Shown: in pieces, positions 6,334 through 14,421 of the stretch | Numbering within the stretch: position 1 is the stretch's first letter | How the letters are laid out: each line of letters opens with the position of its first letter | Source: JAZQHR01 sp045540815 | GTDB lineage: Bacteria > Bacillota > Clostridia > UMGS1810 | DNA: 28,064 bases | NCBI GenBank assembly: GCA_045540815.1 | Contig: JAZQHY010000002.1 | Span: 1-28,064 of the forward strand | Direction: 5' to 3' | Program-made: the position numbers and the translations under genes | The notes under the pieces: model-generated | Seen by the model: the letters and a program-made list of their open reading frames with translations, nothing else | What the model was told of the DNA's origin: nothing | The model's database searches: none

Positions 6334-6801
6334 ATGAGAATAGGTCACGGATACGATGTTCATAGGCTTACAGAAGGCAGAAAGCTAATACTTGGCGGTG
6401 TAGATATTCCTCATACCAAGGGTCTGCTCGGCCATTCTGATGCTGATGTTCTTGTACACGCTGTTATGGATGCTATTTTGGGTGCTATAGGTGAGGGCGA
6501 TATAGGCAGACATTTTCCTGACACTGACAATTCATTTAAGGATATTGACAGTCTTGTACTTCTCGGCAGAGTATATGACATCCTTTTAGGCAAGGGGTAT
6601 AAGCTATCAAATATAGACTGCACAGTTATTGCTCAAAAGCCGAAGCTTTCTCCATATATACTGCAAATGAAAGAAAACATTGCACGCATTTTACATATTG
6701 AAACGGATAGAGTAAATGTAAAAGCGACAACCACTGAAAAACTAGGCTTTGAAGGTGAAGAATTTGGCATATCAGCTCATGCTGTTTGCCTGGTTGAATA
6801 A
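6334..6801 (+). CDS. ispF: 2-C-methyl-D-erythritol 2,4-cyclodiphosphate synthase
   Basis: IspF converts CDP-methylerythritol 2-phosphate to the cyclic diphosphate MEcPP, releasing CMP, in the non-mevalonate isoprenoid pathway. The 155-residue length is typical of the trimeric enzyme. Zinc ligands Asp8, His10 (GHGYDVHR) and His42 (SDADVLVHAVMDA) are present, as is the DIGRHFPDTD loop and the ATTTEKLGF motif near the C-terminus. An in-frame TTG at 6319 exists, but the GGAG site at 6321-6324 lies after it, so the ATG at 6334 is the start. IspD, which is often adjacent or fused, is not in the window. It is the first gene of the run to metK. Confidence 0.97.
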   Translation: MRIGHGYDVHRLTEGRKLILGGVDIPHTKGLLGHSDADVLVHAVMDAILGAIGEGDIGRHFPDTDNSFKDIDSLVLLGRVYDILLGKGYKLSNIDCTVIAQKPKLSPYILQMKENIARILHIETDRVNVKATTTEKLGFEGEEFGISAHAVCLVE

Positions 6802-6824
6802 TTACTTTACGGAGGGAATTTATT

Positions 6825-8495
6825 ATGCTAACAGATATTGAAATTGCTCAAAATTGTAAAATGGAACACATCAGAGATATTGCAGCTAAAATTGGTCTTA
6901 CAGAGGACGATATTGAATTTTATGGTAAGTATAAAGCAAAGCTTTCTGACGAGGTTTGGGATAAGATAAAAGATAAACCTGACGGAAAACTTGTGCTTGT
7001 TACAGCTATCAATCCTACACCTGCAGGTGAGGGTAAAACCACTACTACTGTTGGTCTTGGACAGGCTATGACAAAGATTGGTAAGAACGCCATTATAGCA
7101 CTTCGTGAGCCATCGCTTGGTCCTGTTATGGGTGTTAAGGGCGGAGCTGCTGGTGGCGGATACGCGCAGGTAGTGCCTATGGAAGATATTAACCTTCATT
7201 TTACAGGTGATATGCACGCAATTACTGCTGCACATAACCTTCTTGCTGCTATGCTTGATAACCATATTAAACAGGGTAATGAGCTTAAGATTGATACAAC
7301 TAAAATAGTGTTAAAGCGTGTTCTTGATATGAACGACAGAGCACTTAGAAATATTGTTGTTGGTCTTGGCGGTACTATAAACGGCGTACCACGTGAAGAC
7401 GGTTTTATGATTACAGTTGCATCAGAGGTTATGGCTATACTATGCCTTGCACGTGATATTACTGACCTTAAAGAAAGACTTGGCAGAATAATCGTTGCGT
7501 ACAATACCGAAGGCGGCGTTGTAACTGCAAAAGATTTAAAAGCAGACGGCGCTATGACGCTTCTTTTAAAAGATGCTATAAAACCAAACCTTGTGCAGAC
7601 TCTTGAAAATACACCGTGTTTAATGCATGGCGGTCCGTTTGCAAATATAGCACATGGATGTAACAGTATTACTGCTACTAAAATGTCATTAAAGCTTGCG
7701 GATTACACTATCACAGAGGCTGGCTTTGGCGCTGACCTTGGTGCAGAGAAATTCCTAGACATCAAGTGCAGATTTGGTAACCTTAAGCCGGATGCTATCG
7801 TTGTTGTTGCTACTATCAGAGCGCTTAAATACAACGGCGGTGTTAAGAAGGACGAGCTTAAGGAAGAAAATGTTGATGCACTTATGAGGGGTATAGGAAA
7901 CCTTCAAAGACACGTTGAAAATATGCAGAAATACGGTGTGCCAGTTATTGTAACACTAAACCATTTCTATACAGATACTGACGCAGAAGTTAAAGCAGTT
8001 GTTGACTATTGCGAAAAGCTTGGTGTTAAGGTTGCTATATCAAAAGTATTTGAAAAAGGCGGCGAGGGCGGTATAGAGCTTGCAAACCTTTTGGTTGATA
8101 CTATTGAAAATAACAAATCAAACTTTAAATGCTTGTATGACGAAAAGCTTTCTATAAAAGATAAAATTCTTACTATCGTAAAAGAAATATACGGCGGTGA
8201 AGGAGTTAAATACAGCGCAAAGGCTGAAAGAAAGATTAAACAGTTAGAAACTCTTGGACTTGACAAAGTGCCTGTATGTATGGCGAAAACACAGTATTCG
8301 TTATCCGACAACCCTGCACTTCTGGGCAGTCCATCAGGCTTTACTGTTACTGTATCAGATGTGAATATATCAAATGGTGCAGGCTTTATAGTTGCACTTA
8401 CAGGTGATATTATGACTATGCCGGGACTTCCAAAGATTCCTGCTGCAAATAACATTGATATCGCAGAAGACGGAACAATAGTTGGATTATTCTAA
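6825..8495 (+). CDS. fhs: Formate-tetrahydrofolate ligase
   Basis: Fhs joins formate to tetrahydrofolate with ATP to give 10-formyl-THF, feeding purine synthesis, initiator tRNA formylation and, in acetogens, the methyl branch of the Wood-Ljungdahl pathway. The 556-residue length is usual. The P-loop TPAGEGKTT is at residues 65-73, followed by LREPSLGPVMGVKGGAAGGG and the glycine-rich LMHGGPFANIAHGCNS segment, all family hallmarks. A GGAGGGAA site precedes the ATG by a normal distance. The C-terminus with GDIMTMPGLPKIPAAN is intact. The presence of fhs alone does not show acetogenesis, since many fermenters have it; folD and Wood-Ljungdahl genes are not nearby. Confidence 0.99.
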   Translation: MLTDIEIAQNCKMEHIRDIAAKIGLTEDDIEFYGKYKAKLSDEVWDKIKDKPDGKLVLVTAINPTPAGEGKTTTTVGLGQAMTKIGKNAIIALREPSLGPVMGVKGGAAGGGYAQVVPMEDINLHFTGDMHAITAAHNLLAAMLDNHIKQGNELKIDTTKIVLKRVLDMNDRALRNIVVGLGGTINGVPREDGFMITVASEVMAILCLARDITDLKERLGRIIVAYNTEGGVVTAKDLKADGAMTLLLKDAIKPNLVQTLENTPCLMHGGPFANIAHGCNSITATKMSLKLADYTITEAGFGADLGAEKFLDIKCRFGNLKPDAIVVVATIRALKYNGGVKKDELKEENVDALMRGIGNLQRHVENMQKYGVPVIVTLNHFYTDTDAEVKAVVDYCEKLGVKVAISKVFEKGGEGGIELANLLVDTIENNKSNFKCLYDEKLSIKDKILTIVKEIYGGEGVKYSAKAERKIKQLETLGLDKVPVCMAKTQYSLSDNPALLGSPSGFTVTVSDVNISNGAGFIVALTGDIMTMPGLPKIPAANNIDIAEDGTIVGLF

Positions 8496-8522
8496 ACATT
8501 TTATAATACCAGAGGATAATAT

Positions 8523-8957
8523 ATGGAATTTATAAGTAATTCTTATGAAGATACATTAAACTTTGCTCGTGAATTTGCAGACAAGTTAAAACCGGGCGAT
8601 GTTGTTACATTAAACGGCGATTTAGGTGCTGGTAAAACTGCATTTACAAGCGGTGTAACCAAAGCACTTGGCTCTACCGACAGAGTACAAAGCCCGACTT
8701 TTACCATTGTGAATGAATATCACAAAGGTAAAATGCCTGTATATCATTTTGATGTATACAGAATACTTGACTCTGACGAGATGTATGATATAGGTTTTGA
8801 CGAGTATGTATTTGGTGACGGAGTGTGCCTTATAGAGTGGGCAGAAAATATTAAAGACATCATTGACTTTGACCATTATGAGGTGAATATCACGAAAGCT
8901 CCTGATATATCAGAGGATTACAGAAAAATAACCATTACTTACAAGAAAGGCAGATAA
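8523..8957 (+). CDS. tsaE: tRNA t6A biosynthesis ATPase TsaE
   Basis: TsaE is the small P-loop ATPase that cycles the TsaB-TsaD complex during threonylcarbamoylation of adenosine 37 in ANN-decoding tRNAs. At 144 residues the size is right. The Walker A motif GDLGAGKT is at residues 32-39, followed by the SPTFTIVNEY switch segment and a HFDVYRI motif, with LIEWAE near residue 105, all characteristic. The start at 8523 has an AGAGGA site. tsaB follows after three bases, the usual Firmicute pairing. Confidence 0.97.
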   Translation: MEFISNSYEDTLNFAREFADKLKPGDVVTLNGDLGAGKTAFTSGVTKALGSTDRVQSPTFTIVNEYHKGKMPVYHFDVYRILDSDEMYDIGFDEYVFGDGVCLIEWAENIKDIIDFDHYEVNITKAPDISEDYRKITITYKKGR

Positions 8958-8960
8958 CAG

Positions 8961-9644
8961 ATGAATATTCTTGCTATAGATACTTCATCGCTTAACGCTA
9001 CAGTTAGTGTTATAAATGATGATAAGCTTCTTGGCGAATTTACAATAAGCAATAAAAATACTCATTCACAGATAATTATGCCAATGCTTGACGATATGCT
9101 TAAGTTTGCAGGGGTAGATATTGATGACATTGATATTTTTGCTGCTGCAATTGGTCCCGGTTCATTTACAGGACTTAGAATTGGTATAGCCACTACAAAA
9201 GCACTTGCACAGGGCGGAGGCAAAAAAATAATTGGTATTTCTTCGCTACACGGACTTTCTGAAAATGTATATGAAGAAGGTAAAATAATTTGTCCGATTA
9301 TAGACGCAAGACGCGGTGATGTGTATAACGCACTATACCTAAATGGAGAGTGTATCCAAAAAGAGCGTGCAATAAATATTGAAACCCTTTTAGATGAGCT
9401 TGAAGAAAAGCAAGAGAAAATTGTTTTCGTTGGTGACGGCGTTCTATTGCATAAAGATTTGATAATAGAAAAGCTTTCGGAAAAAGCTTTGTTTGCACCG
9501 CCATCAAAGATAATGGCAAAAGCATCGTCAATTGCAAATCTTGCACTTAAACGTGCAAAAAATAATGATTTTGATGATATATATAACTTAGAGCCTATAT
9601 ACTTAAGACAGTCACAGGCTGAAAGGGAATATAACAACAAATAA
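8961..9644 (+). CDS. tsaB: tRNA t6A biosynthesis scaffold protein TsaB
   Basis: TsaB is an ASKHA-fold, catalytically inactive partner that dimerises with TsaD in t6A synthesis. The N-terminus LAIDTSS and the IGPGSFTGLRIGIATTK segment (residues ~65-80) are diagnostic, and the C-terminus carries the PIYLRQSQAE motif that TsaB shares with its relatives. The 227-residue length is normal. tsaD, the catalytic subunit, and the acetyltransferase rimI that often follow are not in this window. It begins three bases after tsaE and rpiB follows 18 bases later, so it lies in one operon. Confidence 0.97.
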   Translation: MNILAIDTSSLNATVSVINDDKLLGEFTISNKNTHSQIIMPMLDDMLKFAGVDIDDIDIFAAAIGPGSFTGLRIGIATTKALAQGGGKKIIGISSLHGLSENVYEEGKIICPIIDARRGDVYNALYLNGECIQKERAINIETLLDELEEKQEKIVFVGDGVLLHKDLIIEKLSEKALFAPPSKIMAKASSIANLALKRAKNNDFDDIYNLEPIYLRQSQAEREYNNK

Positions 9645-9662
9645 CTTTAGGAGGATACATAA

Positions 9663-10100
9663 ATGTTAGCAATTGCAAGTGATCACGGCGGTTTTGAACT
9701 TAAACAGGTTATAAAAGAGTACCTCGATTCCATAAACGTGGAATATAAAGATTACGGCACTCTTACAGGAGAAGCAATCGACTATCCTGATATAGCAAAA
9801 ACTGCGTGTGATGCAATAGTATCGGGAGAATGTGAAAGAGGTATACTTATATGCGGCACAGGCATAGGTATAAATATAAGTGCCAATAAGATAAAAGGCA
9901 TCAGAGCAGCGCAGTGCGCGGATACTTTTTCAGCTAAAATGTGCCGTCAACATAATAATGCAAACGTACTTACAATGGGCGGAAGAACAATTGGCCCTGA
10001 GCTTGCAAAAGAGATTGTGCACGAATTTTTGACAAATGACTTTTTTGGTGACAGACACGAAAGAAGAGTAAATAAGATTATCGAGCTTGATAACAGATAA
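9663..10100 (+). CDS. rpiB: Ribose-5-phosphate isomerase B
   Basis: RpiB interconverts ribose 5-phosphate and ribulose 5-phosphate in the pentose phosphate pathway; close relatives are subunits LacA/LacB of galactose-6-phosphate isomerase or allose isomerases. Features are SDHGGFELK at residues 6-14, CGTGIGINISANK with the catalytic-base Cys64, and the His97 region (CRQHNNANVLTMGGR). The 145-residue length is typical. An AGGAGG site lies before the ATG. The rpe gene at 25928 catalyses the next step of the same pathway. A single gene rather than a lacA-lacB pair favours RpiB. Confidence 0.95.
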   Translation: MLAIASDHGGFELKQVIKEYLDSINVEYKDYGTLTGEAIDYPDIAKTACDAIVSGECERGILICGTGIGINISANKIKGIRAAQCADTFSAKMCRQHNNANVLTMGGRTIGPELAKEIVHEFLTNDFFGDRHERRVNKIIELDNR

Positions 10101-10112
10101 TGGAGGATCGTG

Positions 10113-10607
10113 ATGAGCGAGGCAATACTTAGTTTGTTCGAAGGAGAAAGTAGCTACCTGTCGGTTTTTTTAGTTTCTATCCTCCCGATTATTGAACTTC
10201 GTGGAGCAGTACCTTTTGGAATAGGAATGGGACTTGACTGGCGACTTGTTTATCTTGTAAGCGTTATAGGAAATGTACTTCCTGCGCCGTTTATTGTGTT
10301 GTTTTTAAGAAAAATTCTTGATTTTTTAAAAACAACGAAATATTTTTCGGGATTTGCCAATTGGCTTCATGACCGTTCAATGAAAAAAGCAAAAGATGTT
10401 ACAAAGTATAAAATGCTTGGACTTTTTTTGTTTGTTGCAATACCTTTGCCTGGTACAGGAGCATGGACAGGAAGTGCTATTGCGGCACTTTTAAATATGC
10501 GTCTTAAAGACGCCCTTCCATCAATTGTACTTGGCGTAATATGTGCAGGTATACTTATGCTTGGTATAAGCTATGGTTTTGTAGAGCTATTCCAACATTT
10601 ATTTTAA
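10113..10607 (+). CDS. Small multidrug export family integral membrane protein
   Basis: This 164-residue protein resembles the COG2426/Sm_multidrug_ex family. It has about four hydrophobic segments: one near the N-terminus with the family motif ILPIIELRGAVPFGI, a second around residues 40-65 (VYLVSVIGNVLPAPFIVLF), a third with LFLFVAIPLPGTGAWTGSAIAAL, and a C-terminal one. A basic cytoplasmic-looking loop (MKKAKDVTKYK) lies between the second and third. The PGTG element is conserved in the family, whose true substrate is unknown despite its name. A GTG at 10110 is possible, but the ATG at 10113 has better spacing (6 bases) from the GGAGG at 10102-10106. Confidence 0.85.
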   Translation: MSEAILSLFEGESSYLSVFLVSILPIIELRGAVPFGIGMGLDWRLVYLVSVIGNVLPAPFIVLFLRKILDFLKTTKYFSGFANWLHDRSMKKAKDVTKYKMLGLFLFVAIPLPGTGAWTGSAIAALLNMRLKDALPSIVLGVICAGILMLGISYGFVELFQHLF

Positions 10608-10628
10608 TATACAAAGGAGAATTTACAA

Positions 10629-11810
10629 ATGAGCAGAAAATTATTTACATCTGAATCGGTTACAGAGGGACATCCTGATAAAATCTGTGATCAGATTTCA
10701 GATGCTATCTTAGATGATATACTATCAAAAGACCCAAAGGCAAGAGTAGCTTGCGAAACTACCGTTACTACAGGTATGATTTTTATTATGGGTGAAATTA
10801 CTACTGATTGCTACGTGGACATTCCAAAGGTTGCAAGAAAAACTGTTGAAAGAATTGGCTATGACAGAGCAAAATACGGTTTTGACTGCAATACCTGTGC
10901 AGTTATTACATCTATTGACGAGCAGTCAGCAGATATCGCGCTTGGCGTAGATAAATCTCTTGAAGCTAAAAATTCAGGCGAAACAGAAGAAGACCATGGC
11001 GCAGGCGATCAGGGTATGATGTTTGGTTACGCTTGTGACGAAACACCTGAGCTTATGCCTATGCCGATAGCTCTTGCACACAAGCTTAGCAAGAGATTGT
11101 CTGATGTAAGAAAAGACGGTACACTTGATTACCTAAGACCTGATGGTAAAACTCAGGTAACCGTAGAATATGAAGATGATAAGCCAGTAAGAGTTGACAC
11201 TATTGTAGTATCTACTCAGCACAGCCCTGATGTAACAAGAGAAGAAATAGAAGCGGATATGATAGAGCACGTTATAAAGCCTATCGTTCCTGCAAATCTT
11301 CTTGATGAAAATACAAAATATTACGTTAACCCTACAGGAAAGTTTGTTATAGGTGGACCACAGGGTGACTCTGGTCTTACAGGAAGAAAAATTATAGTTG
11401 ATACCTATGGCGGATATGCTTGTCACGGCGGCGGTGCATTTTCGGGTAAAGACCCTACAAAAGTTGACAGAAGTGCTGCATATGCTGCAAGATATGTTGC
11501 TAAAAACATTGTTAAAGCGGGTCTTGCAAAGAAGTGTGAGCTTCAGCTTGCATACGCAATTGGTGTAAGCAATCCTGTATCTGTCAGCGTAGATTGTGAT
11601 GGTACAGCAAATATAAGCGAAGAAAGAATAGTTGAGATTATAAAAGAAGTATTTGACCTTCGCCCTGCAGCTATCATCAAAAATCTTGACCTAAGACGTC
11701 CTATATATGAGCAGACAGCTGCTTACGGACATTTTGGACGTGAAGATATAGACCTTCCTTGGGAGAAAACAGATAAGGTCGATATTCTAAAAAAATTAGC
11801 AAATATTTAG
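10629..11810 (+). CDS. metK: S-adenosylmethionine synthetase
   Basis: MetK makes S-adenosylmethionine from methionine and ATP. The 393-residue length is normal. Domain signatures are clear: LFTSESVTEGHPDK with catalytic His15, the GAGDQGMMFGYA nonapeptide-type motif near residue 120, and the GGGAFSGKDPTKVDRS phosphate-binding loop near residue 275. An AAAGGAGA site precedes the ATG. It is the last gene of the ispF run, cotranscribed with no separate promoter or SAM riboswitch in the 21-base gap before it. Its product is the methyl or radical donor for RsmB, RlmN and the TIGR01212 protein in this window. Confidence 0.99.
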   Translation: MSRKLFTSESVTEGHPDKICDQISDAILDDILSKDPKARVACETTVTTGMIFIMGEITTDCYVDIPKVARKTVERIGYDRAKYGFDCNTCAVITSIDEQSADIALGVDKSLEAKNSGETEEDHGAGDQGMMFGYACDETPELMPMPIALAHKLSKRLSDVRKDGTLDYLRPDGKTQVTVEYEDDKPVRVDTIVVSTQHSPDVTREEIEADMIEHVIKPIVPANLLDENTKYYVNPTGKFVIGGPQGDSGLTGRKIIVDTYGGYACHGGGAFSGKDPTKVDRSAAYAARYVAKNIVKAGLAKKCELQLAYAIGVSNPVSVSVDCDGTANISEERIVEIIKEVFDLRPAAIIKNLDLRRPIYEQTAAYGHFGREDIDLPWEKTDKVDILKKLANI

Positions 11811-11824
11811 TAACAGTAACGAGT

Positions 11825-11862
11825 CCTCTCTACATAATATAAATGTGTAGAGAGGTGCTTTT
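11825..11862 (+). terminator. Hairpin after metK that also covers the next gene's ribosome binding site
   Basis: CCTCTCTACA (11825-11834) pairs perfectly with TGTAGAGAGG (11846-11855) across an 11-base loop; TGCTTTT follows. It could terminate metK transcription, though the T-run is short. The 3' arm AGAGAGG is also the only plausible Shine-Dalgarno for the ATG at 11863, seven bases on, so the hairpin would hide that site in read-through transcripts. Confidence 0.65.
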
Positions 11863-12222
11863 ATGTGGAATATTCTTTTAAAATCGATTATTACAGTGCT
11901 TGTGATTTATGCAGTAGTTGATATTTTAAAAAACTTTGCATTTTGTATACTTGGCATAAAGCATAAATACGACGAAAATGTATTTATAGCAATAAAAGTA
12001 AAAAACAATCAGGAACATCTTGAAGGTATAGTAAGGCGCATCATATGGCAACAGTTAAAGCTTACAAACGGCGGATATGTTCCGACTATACTTATTGTGG
12101 ATATGGGATCAACCGACCAAACGAGAAAAATTGCGCTTAAATTATGCGATGACTATGATTTCATATATTACACAACAGAGGACGAATACATAAAGATTAA
12201 AGGAAATAAATTAGAGGAATGA
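11863..12222 (+). CDS. Unrecognised membrane-anchored protein with a glycosyltransferase-2-like motif
   Basis: This 119-residue protein has one clear N-terminal membrane helix (about residues 6-32), then a cytoplasmic domain. The domain contains a strand followed by a DMGSTDQT motif (ILIVDMGSTDQTRKIALKL, residues ~71-89), which resembles the nucleotide-binding strand of GT-A family 2 glycosyltransferases (VDDGSTDGT). It is far too short for an active GT2 enzyme and I see no DXD or QXXRW motif. It could be a decayed or reduced member of that fold, or an unrelated protein. The coding frame is open and its stop overlaps the next ORF by a few bases, so it is probably expressed with the radical SAM gene. 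Confidence 0.65.
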   Translation: MWNILLKSIITVLVIYAVVDILKNFAFCILGIKHKYDENVFIAIKVKNNQEHLEGIVRRIIWQQLKLTNGGYVPTILIVDMGSTDQTRKIALKLCDDYDFIYYTTEDEYIKIKGNKLEE

Positions 12223-12227
12223 CTTTT

Positions 12228-13172
12228 ATGAGATATAACACATATTCCGAATATTTGAAAAACACATATGGCGAAAGGGTGTATAAAATACCTGTAAATC
12301 TGCCGATTACCTGTCCTAACCGCGACGGAACGTGCGGTGAGGGTGGATGTATATTCTGCTCGGATGTTGGCGCGGCATTTGAAAATTTGCCTAGCGATAT
12401 GTGCGTAAAGGAACAAGTAAGACAGAATATTGAGTATATAGGCAAAAAGTATAAAGCTGAAAAATATATCGTATATTTTCAGAATTTCACAAACACATAT
12501 ATGCCATTGGAAAATTTCAAAAAATATATTAACGATTCGATGGCAGATGGAGTGGTAGAGCTTAGCATTTCAACACGTCCTGACTGTATTCGTGACGAAT
12601 ATCTTAAATATCTGCAAGAGTTTTCCAAGAAAAATGGTATAAATATAACTATTGAGCTGGGTCTGCAAACGGTTAATTATCATACGCTCAAGAAAATTAA
12701 CCGCGGACATTCACTTGCCGAGTTTATAGACGCAGTACTTCGTATAAAGAAATACGGATTTTGTGTTTGTACACATCTTATACTTAATCTTCCGTGGGAT
12801 GATAAAGACGACGTTATAGAAAATGCAAAAATTCTTTCAGCACTTTGTGTTGACCAGGTTAAGCTTCATTGCCTGTATATCTTAAAGGACACACCTATGG
12901 CGGATATGTATACATCTGGCGAATTCAGTATGGGCTCATACTATGATTATGTAGATATAGTGATAACATTTTTAGAACATCTAAGTCCTGATGTGGTTAT
13001 ACAAAGAATTATCGGCAGAGCAAAGGAAGAACACACTCTTTTTGCAAACTATGGTACAAGCTGGTGGAAGATAAAGGATAACATTGATGCAGAGCTTGAT
13101 TTTCGTGATACCTATCAGGGCGCAAAATGTGATTATTTAAACGGTAAGGCAGTAAAGAAGTTCTTTTATTAA
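12228..13172 (+). CDS. TIGR01212 family radical SAM protein (YtqA/YhcC-like)
   Basis: A 314-residue radical SAM protein of the TIGR01212 family (Bacillus YtqA, E. coli YhcC), whose reaction is not established. The iron-sulfur cluster cysteines appear in the family's unusual CPNRDG...GGCIFCS arrangement (Cys29, Cys41, Cys44) instead of CX3CX2C. A further Cys36 sits inside that loop. Later signatures are YFQNFTNTY, LSISTRPDC, ELGLQTVNYHTLKKINRGH and HLILNLPWDD. An ATG at 12219 overlaps the previous stop codon, but it directly abuts the AGAGGA site (12213-12218); the ATG at 12228, nine bases from that site, is better. It is coupled to the gene before it. Confidence 0.92.
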   Translation: MRYNTYSEYLKNTYGERVYKIPVNLPITCPNRDGTCGEGGCIFCSDVGAAFENLPSDMCVKEQVRQNIEYIGKKYKAEKYIVYFQNFTNTYMPLENFKKYINDSMADGVVELSISTRPDCIRDEYLKYLQEFSKKNGINITIELGLQTVNYHTLKKINRGHSLAEFIDAVLRIKKYGFCVCTHLILNLPWDDKDDVIENAKILSALCVDQVKLHCLYILKDTPMADMYTSGEFSMGSYYDYVDIVITFLEHLSPDVVIQRIIGRAKEEHTLFANYGTSWWKIKDNIDAELDFRDTYQGAKCDYLNGKAVKKFFY

Positions 13173-13186
13173 ATTCAATAAAAATG

Positions 13187-13215
13187 TTGAAATAAGATAA
13201 TTTATTTGTTATAAT
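13187..13215 (+). promoter_or_regulatory. Promoter of the yicC-thiN cluster
   Basis: TTGAAA (13187-13192), a 17-base spacer and a perfect TATAAT (13210-13215) stand about 50 bases before the yicC start. No other clear promoter was seen until the end of the cluster, so this may drive much of it. Confidence 0.85.
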
Positions 13216-13267
13216 ATAAATACAAAACTTAAAGTATGTACTTTTGTGCTGAAGGGAATAATTTGAA

Positions 13268-14146
13268 ATGATTAAAAGTATGACAGGATACGGCAGTGCG
13301 ACTAAGTCGTATGATGAGTATACCATTAATGTTGAGGTTAAAAGCGTAAACAACAGATATCTTGATTATAACGTAAGAGCGTACAAGCACTACTCATTTT
13401 TAGAGGAAATGGTAAGAGAAGTTCTACCTTCAAAAATTAGTCGTGGCAAGGTAGATGTATTTATCCAGTTTGAAAACATCAAGCAGGATGACAAGGTTAT
13501 TACCATAAATGAAAATGTTGCAAAAGGGTATTATGATGCGTTAAACTCACTTGGCGAGATGTTTTCTATATCAAATGATGTTACGGTATCAAGACTTGCT
13601 CATTTTCAGGATATATTTACTATCGAGAAAAAAGAAACCGATAAAGAAAAAATTACAAACGATGTAAAAGAAGTGCTTATAATGGCTCTTGATGACCATA
13701 GCGCAAACCGAGTTCGTGAAGGCGAAAGACTAAAAGTTTTCTTTGACGAAAGCATAGCTAAATTAAGAGAACTAGAGGCTATTGTAAATGAGCGTTCTCC
13801 TGAAACTGTAAAAGAGTATAAAGTGAGAATGGAAGAAAGAATTCGCGAGATATTAGATGATGTTAAATATGATGAGGCTAGACTTTTAACGGAGGTTGCA
13901 ATATTTGCTGATAAGGTAAATGTTACAGAGGAAACAGTTAGATTTGAAAGCCACCTTAAAGAATTTGAGTCACTTCTTTTAAGTACTGAGCCTGTCGGTA
14001 GGAAGCTTGATTTTACTATTCAGGAGCTAAACCGCGAGGCAAATACTACAGGTTCAAAATGTAATGATTTGACAATTGGTAAGGTTGTTGTAGATATCAA
14101 GGCAGAAATAGAAAAAATGCGTGAACAGGTACAAAATATAGAGTAA
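13268..14146 (+). CDS. yicC: YicC/YloC family endoribonuclease
   Basis: A 292-residue member of the YicC/YloC family; E. coli YicC has been reported to act as an endoribonuclease. The N-terminus IKSMTGYG and the VEVKSVNNRYLDYNVR segment are hallmarks, as is the C-terminal block KLDFTIQELNREANTTGSK with the metal-type residues of the family and a helical end. Its N-terminal and C-terminal domains are joined by a Glu/Lys-rich helical middle. It begins the conserved cluster in the same position as yloC in Bacillus, directly before remA and gmk. Confidence 0.95.
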   Translation: MIKSMTGYGSATKSYDEYTINVEVKSVNNRYLDYNVRAYKHYSFLEEMVREVLPSKISRGKVDVFIQFENIKQDDKVITINENVAKGYYDALNSLGEMFSISNDVTVSRLAHFQDIFTIEKKETDKEKITNDVKEVLIMALDDHSANRVREGERLKVFFDESIAKLRELEAIVNERSPETVKEYKVRMEERIREILDDVKYDEARLLTEVAIFADKVNVTEETVRFESHLKEFESLLLSTEPVGRKLDFTIQELNREANTTGSKCNDLTIGKVVVDIKAEIEKMREQVQNIE

Positions 14147-14157
14147 GAGGTGCATTT

Positions 14158-14421
14158 ATGCGACTTATAAATATAGGCTTTGGAAATATCATTTCTGCAA
14201 ACAGGCTTGTTGCGATAGTAAGTCCTGATTCCGCTCCTATAAAGAGAATTATACAGGAAGCGCGTGACAAGGGTATGCTTATCGATGCAACATACGGCAG
14301 AAGAACAAGAGCGGTTATTATTACCGACAGTGACCATATTATTCTTTCTGCTATTCAGCCTGAAACGGTTGCAAACAGACTTTCAAAAGATAATGTTTTG
14401 GAGGAAGATGAACTTGAATAA
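14158..14421 (+). CDS. remA: Extracellular matrix regulator RemA/YlzA family (DUF370)
   Basis: An 87-residue DUF370 protein. In Bacillus subtilis RemA is a DNA-binding activator of matrix and osmoprotection genes that assembles into ring-like oligomers. The characteristic stretch runs from LINIGFGNIISANRLVAIV through SAPIKRIIQEARDKG to DATYGRRTRAVIITDSDHIILSA. It lies 11 bases after yicC and overlaps the start of gmk, as in Bacillus. Its role in this organism may differ, because DUF370 is found in many bacteria that do not make biofilm the same way. Confidence 0.95.
   Translation: MRLINIGFGNIISANRLVAIVSPDSAPIKRIIQEARDKGMLIDATYGRRTRAVIITDSDHIILSAIQPETVANRLSKDNVLEEDELE

Noticed and set aside
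6802..6824. Tetrahydrofolate riboswitch before fhs
   Set aside because: Only 23 bases separate ispF and fhs, holding just a ribosome binding site.
7196..7504. Minus-strand open frame within fhs
   Set aside because: It lies wholly opposite a certain gene, without a ribosome binding site or recognisable motifs.
10608..10628. SAM riboswitch before metK
   Set aside because: The gap to the preceding gene is only 21 bases, too short for any SAM riboswitch.
14264..14407. Extended gmk frame starting inside remA
   Set aside because: The extra residues are a shifted reading of remA and are unlike any guanylate kinase N-terminus.
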